A stretch of DNA of 64,000 nucleotides from JACPYM01 sp031423495 (GTDB lineage Bacteria > Acidobacteriota > Blastocatellia > RBC074). A program made the position numbers and the translations under genes. Location: NCBI GenBank assembly GCA_031423495.1, contig JANPFP010000212.1, forward strand, positions 79,563 through 143,562, read 5' to 3'. Position 1 is the stretch's first letter. Every line of letters begins with the position of its first letter. The notes beneath the pieces are model-generated. The model was not told where the DNA came from. It searched no databases and was given only the letters and a program-made list of their open reading frames with translations. Shown in pieces: positions 42,615 to 49,758 of this stretch.

Positions 42615-42733
42615 GATGCGCGGAGGGCTGCGATTCCCAGTGCCCCGTCGAAAACCTCAGTCTCCGCGCATCACCAATTGTAGCGACTCACCAAATCCGA
42701 CCCCCGTGTCATTCTTTTAACGAATCGCTACAA
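42615..42733. other. Hairpin module 4
   Basis: Hairpin A4: GATGCGCGGAGGGCTG (42615-42630) with CAGTCTCCGCGCATC (42658-42672); the outer 10 bp equal those of module 1 while the inner part differs. The loop has AGTGCCCCGTCGA. Hairpin B4: TTGTAGCGACTC (42678-42689) with GAATCGCTACAA (42722-42733), 11 of 12 paired, around the invariant 14-mer. AAGAGGAATGGAG follows. Confidence 0.75.
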
Positions 42734-42767
42734 AATCCAAGAGGAATGGAGCGTAACTTGTGTACAC

Positions 42768-42856
42768 GGAAGAGGCGCGGGACATCGCGCTCAAGAACCG
42801 CAGCGTATCTCGGTGAGGTCAACGCTGTATTCGAGCTGCCCTGCCACGCCCCTTCC
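42768..42856 (+). ncRNA. Possible structured RNA: 89-nt interrupted hairpin next to the array
   Basis: The ends pair as GGAAGAGGCG with CGCCCCTTCC. Inward pairings in register are GGG/CCC, GCTC/GAGC and CAGCGT/ACGCTG, with internal loops between them and a 15-nt terminal loop. The 8-bp palindrome GTGTACAC lies directly before it (42760-42767). The shape recalls small rod-like RNAs, but the SRP GGAA tetraloop, tRNA T-arm and other family marks are absent. The strand is a guess, taken from proximity to pyrE. Confidence 0.35.
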
Positions 42857-43249
42857 ACTTGCATAAAACTTGTTTAACTCTTGATCTCTAGTAAGACTTC
42901 TCAAAGAGCGTGTCGTTCGTCTTACGTAATACCTCTTAGCGATGCTCGTGCCACAAGGTTTAGCCGATTGCGAAAAAGTTTCTAAGTGAAGAAATACCTA
43001 GAGATATTCTTATTGTCGAGAGGCGAACAAGGACGTTTTGCTTTGGCACACTGATGGATTGTCACAAGGCTTGTCACCATGAAAAGACAAGGGGGTGCGC
43101 TGATGTCTACGATTGATGACAACTCTTGTTGACACCCGTGGCGGTGGGAACAGTTGGTGACAATGAGTGCCATCCTCGCCATCGGCTGTCATCGTGTGGA
43201 TAATCGCGGCTTATCGCACCAACGCTTCATACAAAAAAGAGAACCACTC
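42857..43249. other. AT-rich gene-free region upstream of pyrE
   Basis: No credible ORF. It contains a small hairpin, GTAAGAC (42891-42897) with GTCTTAC (42919-42925). It also holds two direct TTGTCAC copies (43059-43065 and 43071-43077), an inverted copy GTGACAA (43157-43163) and one exact DnaA-box sequence TGTGGATAA (43195-43203). It should contain the pyrE promoter, and the TTGTCAC copies are possible operator elements. Confidence 0.5.
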
Positions 43250-43831
43250 ATGACGAACGACGAAGTACTGCAAGTATTCAGTGATAACCAAGCCTTATTG
43301 ACCGGACACTTTCTGCTGTCTTCGGGCTTGCACAGTCCGCGCTATCTGCAATGTGCTTTGGTGATGCAACACCCCGCCGTGGCCGCGCAGCTTTGCTCGG
43401 CGTTGGCCGCCAAAGCGCAAGCCGATGCCGCAATTGGCAAAATTGATTTGGTGATCGCTCCGGCGCTGGGCGGCGTCATCGTGGCACACGAAGTCGCGCG
43501 GGCTTTGGGAGTACGCGCGCTTTTCACCGAACGGCAAGACGGCGGAATGAAATTGCGGCGTGGCTTTGAATTAAAAAACGGCGAACGCTGCTTCGTGGTC
43601 GAAGATGTCGTGACGACCGGCGGCTCTACGCGGGAAGTGATGGAAGTTGTCACGCAACACGGTGCTGTGACAGTAGGTGCGGGTTCACTGATTGATCGCA
43701 GCGGCGGAGCCGTTAACCTCGGCGTACCGCGCCACGCCCTAGCCGTGCTGGATGTGCCAACCTATCAACCTGATAACTGTCCGCTTTGCGCCGATGGTTC
43801 TAAGCCGATCAAACCGGGCAGCCGGGCTTAG
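43250..43831 (+). CDS. pyrE: Orotate phosphoribosyltransferase
   Basis: A 193-residue enzyme that joins orotate and PRPP to give OMP, step five of pyrimidine synthesis. The PRPP-binding motif is FVVEDVVTTGGSTREVMEVV. Other landmarks are LTGHFLLSSGLHSPRYLQ, VIAPALGGVIVAHEVARAL, LFTERQDGGMKLRRGFEL and a C-terminal Cys pair (CPLCADG). The ATG at 43250 gives the conserved N terminus; the frame is open from 43154 without similarity. It stands alone on the plus strand, with pyrF, pyrD and pyrK about 4-8 kb away on the other strand. Confidence 0.96.
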   Translation: MTNDEVLQVFSDNQALLTGHFLLSSGLHSPRYLQCALVMQHPAVAAQLCSALAAKAQADAAIGKIDLVIAPALGGVIVAHEVARALGVRALFTERQDGGMKLRRGFELKNGERCFVVEDVVTTGGSTREVMEVVTQHGAVTVGAGSLIDRSGGAVNLGVPRHALAVLDVPTYQPDNCPLCADGSKPIKPGSRA

Positions 43832-43864
43832 GGGAAACCACCTCACGATAAGACATACCAACGA

Positions 43865-45403
43865 TCAGCACTGAGACTTTTCCAGAAAACCCCTTACTTT
43901 TTTTACTGAGCCTTTGCGTTTGCCCTGGCCTTTTTCCAACTGCCTTTGCAACGACGGCAAACGTAATTTCACCTTATCAATTTCGAGTTGGTTTTCTGCG
44001 CCTGCGACGCTGAGGAATTGGTCGTATACCTTTTTGGCTTGTTCTAAGTCGCCGAGCTTGTCGAAACAGATGCCGAGGAAATAAAGCGTGACAGCGGCGC
44101 GTTGCCGATCTTTCTGTAGGTCTTTTTGTTGATTGAGAATCCAGACGAATTCGCGCGCCGCGTTGGCGAAATCGTCGAGTTCAAACAAGGCCGTCGCCAG
44201 ATTGGCATGCGCGACGTAAGCCGTTTCGCCCGCCATATCACCTTTTGGATTTTGTTCCAGCACGCGGCGCAACAGGGCAGCGGCTTCGCTAAAACGTTTG
44301 AGCTTGACCATTGCCGAAGCCGCGCCGACGGGATAGCTCAACGCAGCGGGATTGAGTTTGTTCGCCGCGAGGTACTGTATCAACGCTTTGTCGGGGGCGT
44401 CCGGCAAATAGAGCGCGGCGAGTTGCGCGCGTACGTCAGCGCGGTCAGGCGAAGTCTTTAACAGGTTTTCGAGCGCGGCGATGGCTTCGGCACCTTGCCC
44501 CGATTCGACCATCAGCACGGCGAGCGCGGTTTGGGCTTCCTGATTGTCGGGTTCGTCTTTGAGTACTTGCTGATAAAGTGTTGTCGCTTCGGCGTAGGCT
44601 TTGGTATTGGCATAAAGCCGCGCCAGCCGCAACCGGGTTGCCGCGTTATTTTCCAAAGGCAGCGCCGCTGTCAAATCCTGAATCGCTTTGGCTTCATCAT
44701 TGGTCAGTGCATAAGCCGTCGCGCGTCCGAGCAAAAAGGCCGCGCGTTTGGGTTCGCGTTGCAAGGCTTGGGTGAAAGCCGCGATGGATTCTTGCGGTTT
44801 GTTTGTTTGCAAGAAGGCTTCGCCCAGCAAGCCAACCGTGTGCGCCGAATTGTCGCCGTTGTTCAGCGCCTCTTGCGCGTATTTCACCGCCTCAGCCGCT
44901 TTGTTGTTGCGCAGCGCGATTTCAGCGAGTCCTGAAAAAGCGCGCGCGTTGGTCGCATTCAATTCGAGTGTTTTGCGAAAAGCGGCTTCGGCTTCAGCGG
45001 GTTGGTTTTCGGCTAGCGCGATTTCGCCGCGCAGCGTTTGCGCGCGTACGAGATAAGATTTGAGTTCTGGCGCGGCAGCGAGCGATTCGATAACTTTGGC
45101 GATGGCGGTGCGTGCGGCGGCGTAACGCTGCGCGCTAAAATGTAGCGTCGCCAGTTGGTAATCAGCCTGCCACAAGGTCGCGTCGAGTTTGGCTGCCTGT
45201 TCATAAAGCGCGATGGCTTTATTGAGTTCGCCGCGTTGATGGGCGTTCTGTCCGGCCTCGAAAGCGGCGTTGGCCTTGTCAGCGTTTTGTTCGTCAGATG
45301 ATTTTGCTGCGGGAGCCGCAGTCTTGGGCGGTATGCCTTTGCGCGGTTGCGCAAACACGGGCGAGACCAAAAGCAGGATGATGAAGAGATGCTTACCGAA
45401 CAT
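43865..45403 (-). CDS. Secreted TPR-repeat protein
   Basis: A 512-residue protein with a signal peptide (MFGKHLFIILLLVSPVFAQ) and at least ten TPR units (AIALYEQAAKLDATLWQADY, AEAAFRKTLELNATNARAFS, SIAAFTQALQREPKRAAFLL, ALIQYLAANKLNPAALSYPV). The basic C-terminal tail (GKGQGKRKGSVKKVRGF) is unusual. It starts 13 bp past the stop of the DUF3108 gene and is probably cotranscribed. A role as a periplasmic scaffold or an envelope-assembly factor is inferred only from the fold. Confidence 0.85.
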   Translation of the reverse strand: MFGKHLFIILLLVSPVFAQPRKGIPPKTAAPAAKSSDEQNADKANAAFEAGQNAHQRGELNKAIALYEQAAKLDATLWQADYQLATLHFSAQRYAAARTAIAKVIESLAAAPELKSYLVRAQTLRGEIALAENQPAEAEAAFRKTLELNATNARAFSGLAEIALRNNKAAEAVKYAQEALNNGDNSAHTVGLLGEAFLQTNKPQESIAAFTQALQREPKRAAFLLGRATAYALTNDEAKAIQDLTAALPLENNAATRLRLARLYANTKAYAEATTLYQQVLKDEPDNQEAQTALAVLMVESGQGAEAIAALENLLKTSPDRADVRAQLAALYLPDAPDKALIQYLAANKLNPAALSYPVGAASAMVKLKRFSEAAALLRRVLEQNPKGDMAGETAYVAHANLATALFELDDFANAAREFVWILNQQKDLQKDRQRAAVTLYFLGICFDKLGDLEQAKKVYDQFLSVAGAENQLEIDKVKLRLPSLQRQLEKGQGKRKGSVKKVRGFLEKSQC

Positions 45404-45416
45404 GCCTTTATCTTCT

Positions 45417-46991
45417 CTAACGGGCACTCATCAACTGAAAGCGCAATTCGCCGAAACGAGTGCGCGTGGCGAAATACAAAGGCAGATGACGCGCGTCGTT
45501 AGAGACCCAGGCTTGCGCAACGAGTTGGGATTGGTTGGGAGTGAGAATGTCGAGTTGGACGCATTCGCGCGCGCCCAGCGGACTGCCAATGGTTTCGAGT
45601 TTGACGACTTTGACGGTGACGCCGTGCAGCCGATGGTTGGCGTCAAGAAAGGCGTAGCGATGAAGTTGGCCGACCTGCAAACGTTCGGCGCGTACGTTGT
45701 AAAACAGCGAAAGCAAGTCGAGCGTATTCGGCGGCAGCGTGATTTTTGTCGTGTTGGTCAGCTTGGCAATGCGTTCTTTCAAATCGTAATCGCAAGTGAC
45801 TTCTTTGGTGCGGCGGCCTTCGCGCAAGCGGGTTTCGGTCTTGAGCGGTTCAAGCGTCGTGGCGTCTACGAAACTGGTGAGTTGATCATTGACCGCCATC
45901 AGCGAACGCGCCGCGCCTACGCTCGAAGCCTCTCCGGCAAACTCGATCATCTGGCGCGAACCGTCTTCGCTGGGGCCTTTCTGACGGACTTCAAAACTGG
46001 CTTTGCCGACAGCCGTGAAATTGCCCCACGCGATGTCGTAATTGAGCCGTTCGCCCAAATCGAAAGGCAGCGCGCGCGGCGTACCGTTAGGCGCCGCAGC
46101 AGCGGCGGCATTCAAAGCCACCGGCTTTTCGTCTGAAGCAATCGGCGAACGCGCGGCACGCGGCGCTACGATTTGGTTGGTGAGTTCGACGCGCACATCG
46201 CCGAAAGGCATTTGGCCTTGCATCGCTACGGGCAGGTGCTGGGCATCGTCAGAAAACCAGACGCGCGTGCGATATTTGCCGCCTTTGCCTTTAGGTGTGA
46301 TGTCTACGCGAATCGCGTTGTAAGCACCGAGTTGCACGACGACGCGCTCACGTTTCTTGACCTCGGCTTCGACCTCATAAACTTGCTTGCCGAAAAATAC
46401 GTTGAAGTTGTGACTCGCGCCGTCAGTCAGCGGACGTTGACGCAACACATACAACAGCGTCGGCAGGTCATACGTTTCATTAGGCAGCGCGGTCGTGCCC
46501 TGTTCGTTAAAGCGAATTTCTTTTTGCGCCTGATCGAAGACGATAGATTCGTCGTTGACGCGCGAACCTTGCCGCAAGGAATTTTCCATTCGGTAAGGTT
46601 GCATCGTCTTGGCGCTGACGTAAGAAGTGTATTGGTTGTAAAGCTCGTAAATCGAACGCACTTCACCGGTCGTCTCGACCTTGGTGCGCATCTGGTAACC
46701 TTCCTGCCCATAGAATGCGCCGCGTTCGACGATTTCCATTTCGAGGCGAGCGGCAGTTACGAATCTCGCCCACGTCACGCTGTAAGTGAGTTTTTCTCCT
46801 ACGACAAAAGCACTGCCTTCGCTGGCGGCCGGCGTAGCGGACGATTTGGCTTCCGTGGGTTTGGGCGGCGGCGTTAAGGCTCCTGACTGACCGGCTTGCT
46901 GTGCGAGTCCGACTTGTAGCGCGAAATAGTAGGCCGAGCCGCCCAGCACGAGCAGAGAAAGAATGGCGGTACGAATGGCTTTCTGTGACAT
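45417..46991 (-). CDS. Protein with two DUF3108 domains
   Basis: A 524-residue protein. A hydrophobic N-terminal segment (AIRTAILSLLVLGGSAYYFA) acts as signal or anchor, and a Pro/Ala/Ser linker follows. The two halves are homologous: GEKLTYSVTWARFVTAARLE...GYQMRTKVE in the first and GERLNYDIAWGNFTAVGKAS...MIEFAGEASS in the second. Each ends with the A-W/V-W-(V/F)-S-(N/D)-DA-(R/Q)-HLP motif (VWFSDDAQHLP; AWVSNDARHLP). DUF3108 proteins are envelope-associated and poorly characterised. The doubling is notable because the family usually has one domain of about 230 residues. It precedes the TPR gene by 13 bp. Confidence 0.8.
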   Translation of the reverse strand: MSQKAIRTAILSLLVLGGSAYYFALQVGLAQQAGQSGALTPPPKPTEAKSSATPAASEGSAFVVGEKLTYSVTWARFVTAARLEMEIVERGAFYGQEGYQMRTKVETTGEVRSIYELYNQYTSYVSAKTMQPYRMENSLRQGSRVNDESIVFDQAQKEIRFNEQGTTALPNETYDLPTLLYVLRQRPLTDGASHNFNVFFGKQVYEVEAEVKKRERVVVQLGAYNAIRVDITPKGKGGKYRTRVWFSDDAQHLPVAMQGQMPFGDVRVELTNQIVAPRAARSPIASDEKPVALNAAAAAAPNGTPRALPFDLGERLNYDIAWGNFTAVGKASFEVRQKGPSEDGSRQMIEFAGEASSVGAARSLMAVNDQLTSFVDATTLEPLKTETRLREGRRTKEVTCDYDLKERIAKLTNTTKITLPPNTLDLLSLFYNVRAERLQVGQLHRYAFLDANHRLHGVTVKVVKLETIGSPLGARECVQLDILTPNQSQLVAQAWVSNDARHLPLYFATRTRFGELRFQLMSAR

Positions 46992-47110
46992 AAAATATGC
47001 TGCCTTACTACTTGATGAATAATCAGTCCTGATAGGACGGGGCATTGTGTCGGAAAGCCTGCTGGGGAGCAACTGATTTAAGCAGCAGTGAGGCCTTTCA
47101 TTGACCGGCG

Positions 47111-47869
47111 TTACACGTTTGCGCTGCCAGCAAGTTCAATTTCTTCGAGAATTTTTTCCGCCGTGCTTCTTGGATCACTCGCAGCAATGATCGGACGGCC
47201 AATCACCAGATAACTTGCTCCGGCTTTGATCGCTTCAACGGGCGTCATCACGCGGGCCTGATCGTTGAGCGCCGCGCCCGCCGGACGCACGCCCGGTGTG
47301 AGTACGACAAAGTTCTGATTCGTCACCGCTTGCCGAATCGGTACGATTTCATGCGGCGAAGCGACCACGCCGTCAATGCCCGCCGCGTCGCAGAGTCGCG
47401 CTAGATGAATCACCTGTTCGCTCAGCGAACGCGTGATGCCGAGTTCAGCAAAAGCCTCCGCCGTCATGCTGGTCAACACGGTGACGCCTAAAATTTGCGG
47501 ACGCGCGAAGCCTTCTTTTTCACTTGCTGCTGCGACTTCCTGTGCGACGGTGCGCAACATTTGCGAACCGCCGGAAGCGTGTACGTTAAAAATGCTTACG
47601 CCCAGCCGCGCGGCTTCGATGCCGGCTTTCGCCACCGTGTTCGGAATGTCGTGAAACTTCAGATCAAGAAAGACCCGTTCGCCTTGCGCGACTATTTGGC
47701 GAACGATGTCAGGCCCCGCCGCAGTGAAAAGTTGTTTGCCGACTTTGAACATGCCGACCACGCCGCGCAGTTGCTCAACCAGCGCGAGAGCTTGGGCGGC
47801 GGTGCCTACGTCAAGTGCTACGACGACGGGATTGGGGATTTGAGATTTGAGATTCGAGATTTGAGACAT
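47111..47869 (-). CDS. pyrF: Orotidine 5'-phosphate decarboxylase
   Basis: A 252-residue TIM-barrel enzyme that makes UMP from OMP. The catalytic D-x-K-x-x-D motif is in FLDLKFHDIPNTVAKAG; other landmarks are VVVALDVG, GMFKVGKQLF, GVVASPHEI and VLTPGVRPAG. The first ~12 residues (MSQISNLKSQIPN) are encoded by a 7-bp tandem repeat (47830-47864) and are probably not part of the fold, so the native start could differ. It follows the M23 peptidase gene by 6 bp. Confidence 0.95.
   Translation of the reverse strand: MSQISNLKSQIPNPVVVALDVGTAAQALALVEQLRGVVGMFKVGKQLFTAAGPDIVRQIVAQGERVFLDLKFHDIPNTVAKAGIEAARLGVSIFNVHASGGSQMLRTVAQEVAAASEKEGFARPQILGVTVLTSMTAEAFAELGITRSLSEQVIHLARLCDAAGIDGVVASPHEIVPIRQAVTNQNFVVLTPGVRPAGAALNDQARVMTPVEAIKAGASYLVIGRPIIAASDPRSTAEKILEEIELAGSANV
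47830..47864. repeat. 7-bp tandem repeat (GATTTGA type) at the pyrF 5' end
   Basis: Five heptamers in register: GATTGGG, GATTTGA, GATTTGA, GATTCGA, GATTTGA. Read on the pyrF strand they encode the NLKSQI-type N terminus. Confidence 0.9.
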
Positions 47870-47875
47870 TCGTTT

Positions 47876-48766
47876 TTATTGCGGCAAGCTCAACTGAAAA
47901 AGCTTTGCCGGATCAATGTAAGTGCCTTGCCAGCGGACGCCTACGTGCAAGTGTTCGTCAGTGACGCGACCTGTTGCGCCGCTCAAGCCGATGACTTGGC
48001 CGCGTTGGACGGCTTCGCCCTCGCGTATGCGCAAGGCCGACAGGTGAAAATAAAGCGTCAATAAACCGTAGCCGTGATCCACCACGACCATTCCGCCTTC
48101 ATAAAAAAAATTGCGCGCCAGCAACACGACGCCGCTGTTCATCGCGGCCACCGGCGTACCTGTCGCCGCGCGAAAGTCTAAGCCTTGATGCACGCTCTGG
48201 CGTTCGCCGTTGAACATGCGCTGCACGCCGAAAATATCGGTGATGATCGAATTCAGTGGCGGCGTGAATGCGCCGCGCCATAAGCGTTGCGGCGTAACGG
48301 TTTTGAAATAACGACTCTTGAGCACGCCTTCTGCCTTGATGCGCGCCTGCATCGCTTTGCTTGGCTCAGTGAATTTGCGCGCTACGCTCAACTCGTCGGT
48401 CGGATAGCGCAAGCCATAGACCGGCACGTCATAGGTCGAATTCAGCAACGTGCCATCGGTCAGCGTTGCTTCTAACACTAGCGGGTAATAGCCCGCCGTT
48501 GTCTCAAGATTCACGCCCGCCAGCCCGATCCACTTGCGCGTGCGTCCGTCAAAATCAAAGAAGATGCGCCGCTCTTGCCACGTTGCCGTGAGACCTTTGA
48601 GTCGCACGGTTGAAGCTACGCGAAAGAGGCACGGCGCACCGTTCGTGATGCGTTCGGGTTCGAGCGTCAACGTCCATGGATGTGGGGGATGCGGCGCTTC
48701 AGTTTGCGCCTGCACCGAAAGCACCGTCACCCAAAGCCAGAAAAAAATCGTTACTGCTTGTTTCAT
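47876..48766 (-). CDS. Secreted M23-family metallopeptidase (LytM-like)
   Basis: A 296-residue protein with a signal peptide (MKQAVTIFFWLWVTVLSVQA). An N-terminal beta domain precedes the M23 domain, in which the zinc ligands appear as HQGLDFRA (H-x3-D) and HLHVGVRW (H-x-H). It also has AMNSGVVLLARNFFYEGGM and DHGYGLLTLYFHL, typical of LytM endopeptidases that cut peptidoglycan cross-links or regulate amidases. It lies inside the pyrK-Nudix-pyrD-M23-pyrF run, with 38 bp to pyrD and 6 bp to pyrF, which is an odd place for an envelope enzyme. GTG 48772 is an alternative start. Confidence 0.9.
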   Translation of the reverse strand: MKQAVTIFFWLWVTVLSVQAQTEAPHPPHPWTLTLEPERITNGAPCLFRVASTVRLKGLTATWQERRIFFDFDGRTRKWIGLAGVNLETTAGYYPLVLEATLTDGTLLNSTYDVPVYGLRYPTDELSVARKFTEPSKAMQARIKAEGVLKSRYFKTVTPQRLWRGAFTPPLNSIITDIFGVQRMFNGERQSVHQGLDFRAATGTPVAAMNSGVVLLARNFFYEGGMVVVDHGYGLLTLYFHLSALRIREGEAVQRGQVIGLSGATGRVTDEHLHVGVRWQGTYIDPAKLFQLSLPQ

Positions 48767-48804
48767 TCGCACGCGGATACCTCATTGCGTGTTTGGCTTG
48801 TTTC

Positions 48805-49758
48805 TCAACCAAGCTGCACTGTTCCCACGAGTTCAGCGATGTTCGATAACTTGTGTTGCGCGCAATAAGCGGCGAGTCCGTCTAAGATTTTCATCGTGGC
48901 GGACGGGTCGTAAAAGTTTGCCGTACCGACTTGCACGGCGCGCGCTCCGGCGATGATAAACTCAAGCGCGTCTTCGGTCGTAGCCACGCCGCCAATACCA
49001 ATCAATGGGATTTTCACCGCGCGAAAGGCTTGATAAACACAGCGCACGGCAATCGGTTTGATCGCGGGGCCTGACAGTCCGCCCGTCACGTTGGCGATGC
49101 GCGGCTTGCGCGTATTGATGTCAATCGCCATTCCAATCGCCGTATTGATGAGTGACAACGCATCGGCTCCGGCGGCTTCGCAGGCACGGGCGACTTCTGC
49201 TACGTCGGTGACGTTGGGCGACATCTTGACGATGACCGGACGCGACGCAGCCTTTTTCACCGCCGCCGTCACCGCCGCCGCTTGCCGCGCATCGTTGGCG
49301 AACGACGCGCCGCCCGCTTTGACGTTCGGGCACGAGATGTTCAATTCGTAACCGTGAATGCCTTCGCCGGTTTCGAGAATCTCAATCGCTTCGATGTATT
49401 CCTCAATCGTCGAACCAAACACATTCGGTACGATGCGCGTGTCGTAGCCGCGCAAGGTGGGCAGCTTCTCTTCGACAAAGGCGCGCGCGCCGATGTTTTG
49501 CAATCCGATGGCGTTGAGCATGCCGCCGTGCGTTTCGACGATGCGCCACGGAGCGTTGCCGCGCATCGGCTGGGCCGACAAGCCTTTCGTGCAAATTCCG
49601 CCCAGCCGATTCAGATCAATCAACTCGGCCATATCCAGCCCATAGCCGCACGTACCGCTTGCCGTCAGCACCGGGTTATTGAAGTGGACGCCCGCAATTT
49701 CGATAGCCAATTGCGGATTGCAGATTGCAGATTGCAGATTGTTTTGCGTCTCGGTCAT
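48805..49758 (-). CDS. pyrD: Dihydroorotate dehydrogenase, class 1B catalytic subunit
   Basis: A 317-residue FMN enzyme that oxidises dihydroorotate to orotate and passes electrons to PyrK. Landmarks are NPVLTASGTCGYG, GGICTKGLSAQPMRGN, ELNISCPNVKAGG (with the class 1 catalytic Cys), VIVKMSPNVTDV, SLINTAIGMAIDI and GIGGVATTEDALEFIIAGA. The ATG at 49758 overlaps the TGA of the Nudix gene (TGATG). Residues ~6-18 (NNLQSAICNPQLA) are encoded by a GATTGCA heptamer array (49709-49741) and precede the conserved fold. Confidence 0.96.
   Translation of the reverse strand: MTETQNNLQSAICNPQLAIEIAGVHFNNPVLTASGTCGYGLDMAELIDLNRLGGICTKGLSAQPMRGNAPWRIVETHGGMLNAIGLQNIGARAFVEEKLPTLRGYDTRIVPNVFGSTIEEYIEAIEILETGEGIHGYELNISCPNVKAGGASFANDARQAAAVTAAVKKAASRPVIVKMSPNVTDVAEVARACEAAGADALSLINTAIGMAIDINTRKPRIANVTGGLSGPAIKPIAVRCVYQAFRAVKIPLIGIGGVATTEDALEFIIAGARAVQVGTANFYDPSATMKILDGLAAYCAQHKLSNIAELVGTVQLG
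49709..49741. repeat. 7-bp tandem repeat (GATTGCA type) inside the pyrD 5' end
   Basis: AATTGCG, then GATTGCA three times and a partial copy, in register at 7 bp. On the pyrD strand it encodes the QSAICNP-type segment ahead of the conserved fold. Confidence 0.9.

Larger units (their letters stand above)
42078..42733. repeat. Tandem array of four two-hairpin modules with conserved loops
   Basis: Four modules (about 160-200 bp apart) each consist of hairpin A, whose loop carries TGTGCCCCGTAT or a close variant, and hairpin B, whose loop carries CCGACCCCCGTGTC. The second loop sequence is identical in all four (42160-42173, 42323-42336, 42518-42531, 42697-42710). The stems differ in sequence between modules yet still pair, the mark of a conserved nucleic-acid structure rather than a simple repeat. 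After hairpin B in modules 2-4 comes a purine stretch (AGAGGAG, AGAGGAG, AGAGGAA). No ORF spans the array. It sits between sbcD-like (minus) and pyrE (plus) and could be read as RNA from either strand, or act as DNA. I do not recognise a known family. Confidence 0.85.

Noticed and set aside
42078..42733. Integron attC array or CRISPR
   Set aside because: The units lack RYYYAAC/GTTRRRY pairs at the expected ends and no cassette ORFs lie between them. The repeats are far longer and more variable than CRISPR repeats, and no cas gene is near.
42078..42733. Csr/Rsm-type regulatory RNA
   Set aside because: The loops carry CCCCGT or, on the other strand, ACGGGG, not the GGA motif that CsrA binds. 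Only the multi-hairpin layout is similar.
42768..42856. 4.5S/SRP RNA, tRNA-Sec or tmRNA end
   Set aside because: The rod shape and GGAAG...CTTCC ends are suggestive, but there is no GGAA tetraloop with the GGTCAGG...GCAGCC core, no TTC-containing T-arm of normal geometry and no tag-peptide frame.
42982..43192. Two small minus-strand ORFs of about 60 residues before pyrE
   Set aside because: They overlap each other in different frames, have no ribosome-binding site and show no recognisable fold.
43195..43203. Chromosomal replication origin
   Set aside because: Only one exact DnaA box was found and no dnaA, dnaN or other origin-linked genes are present.
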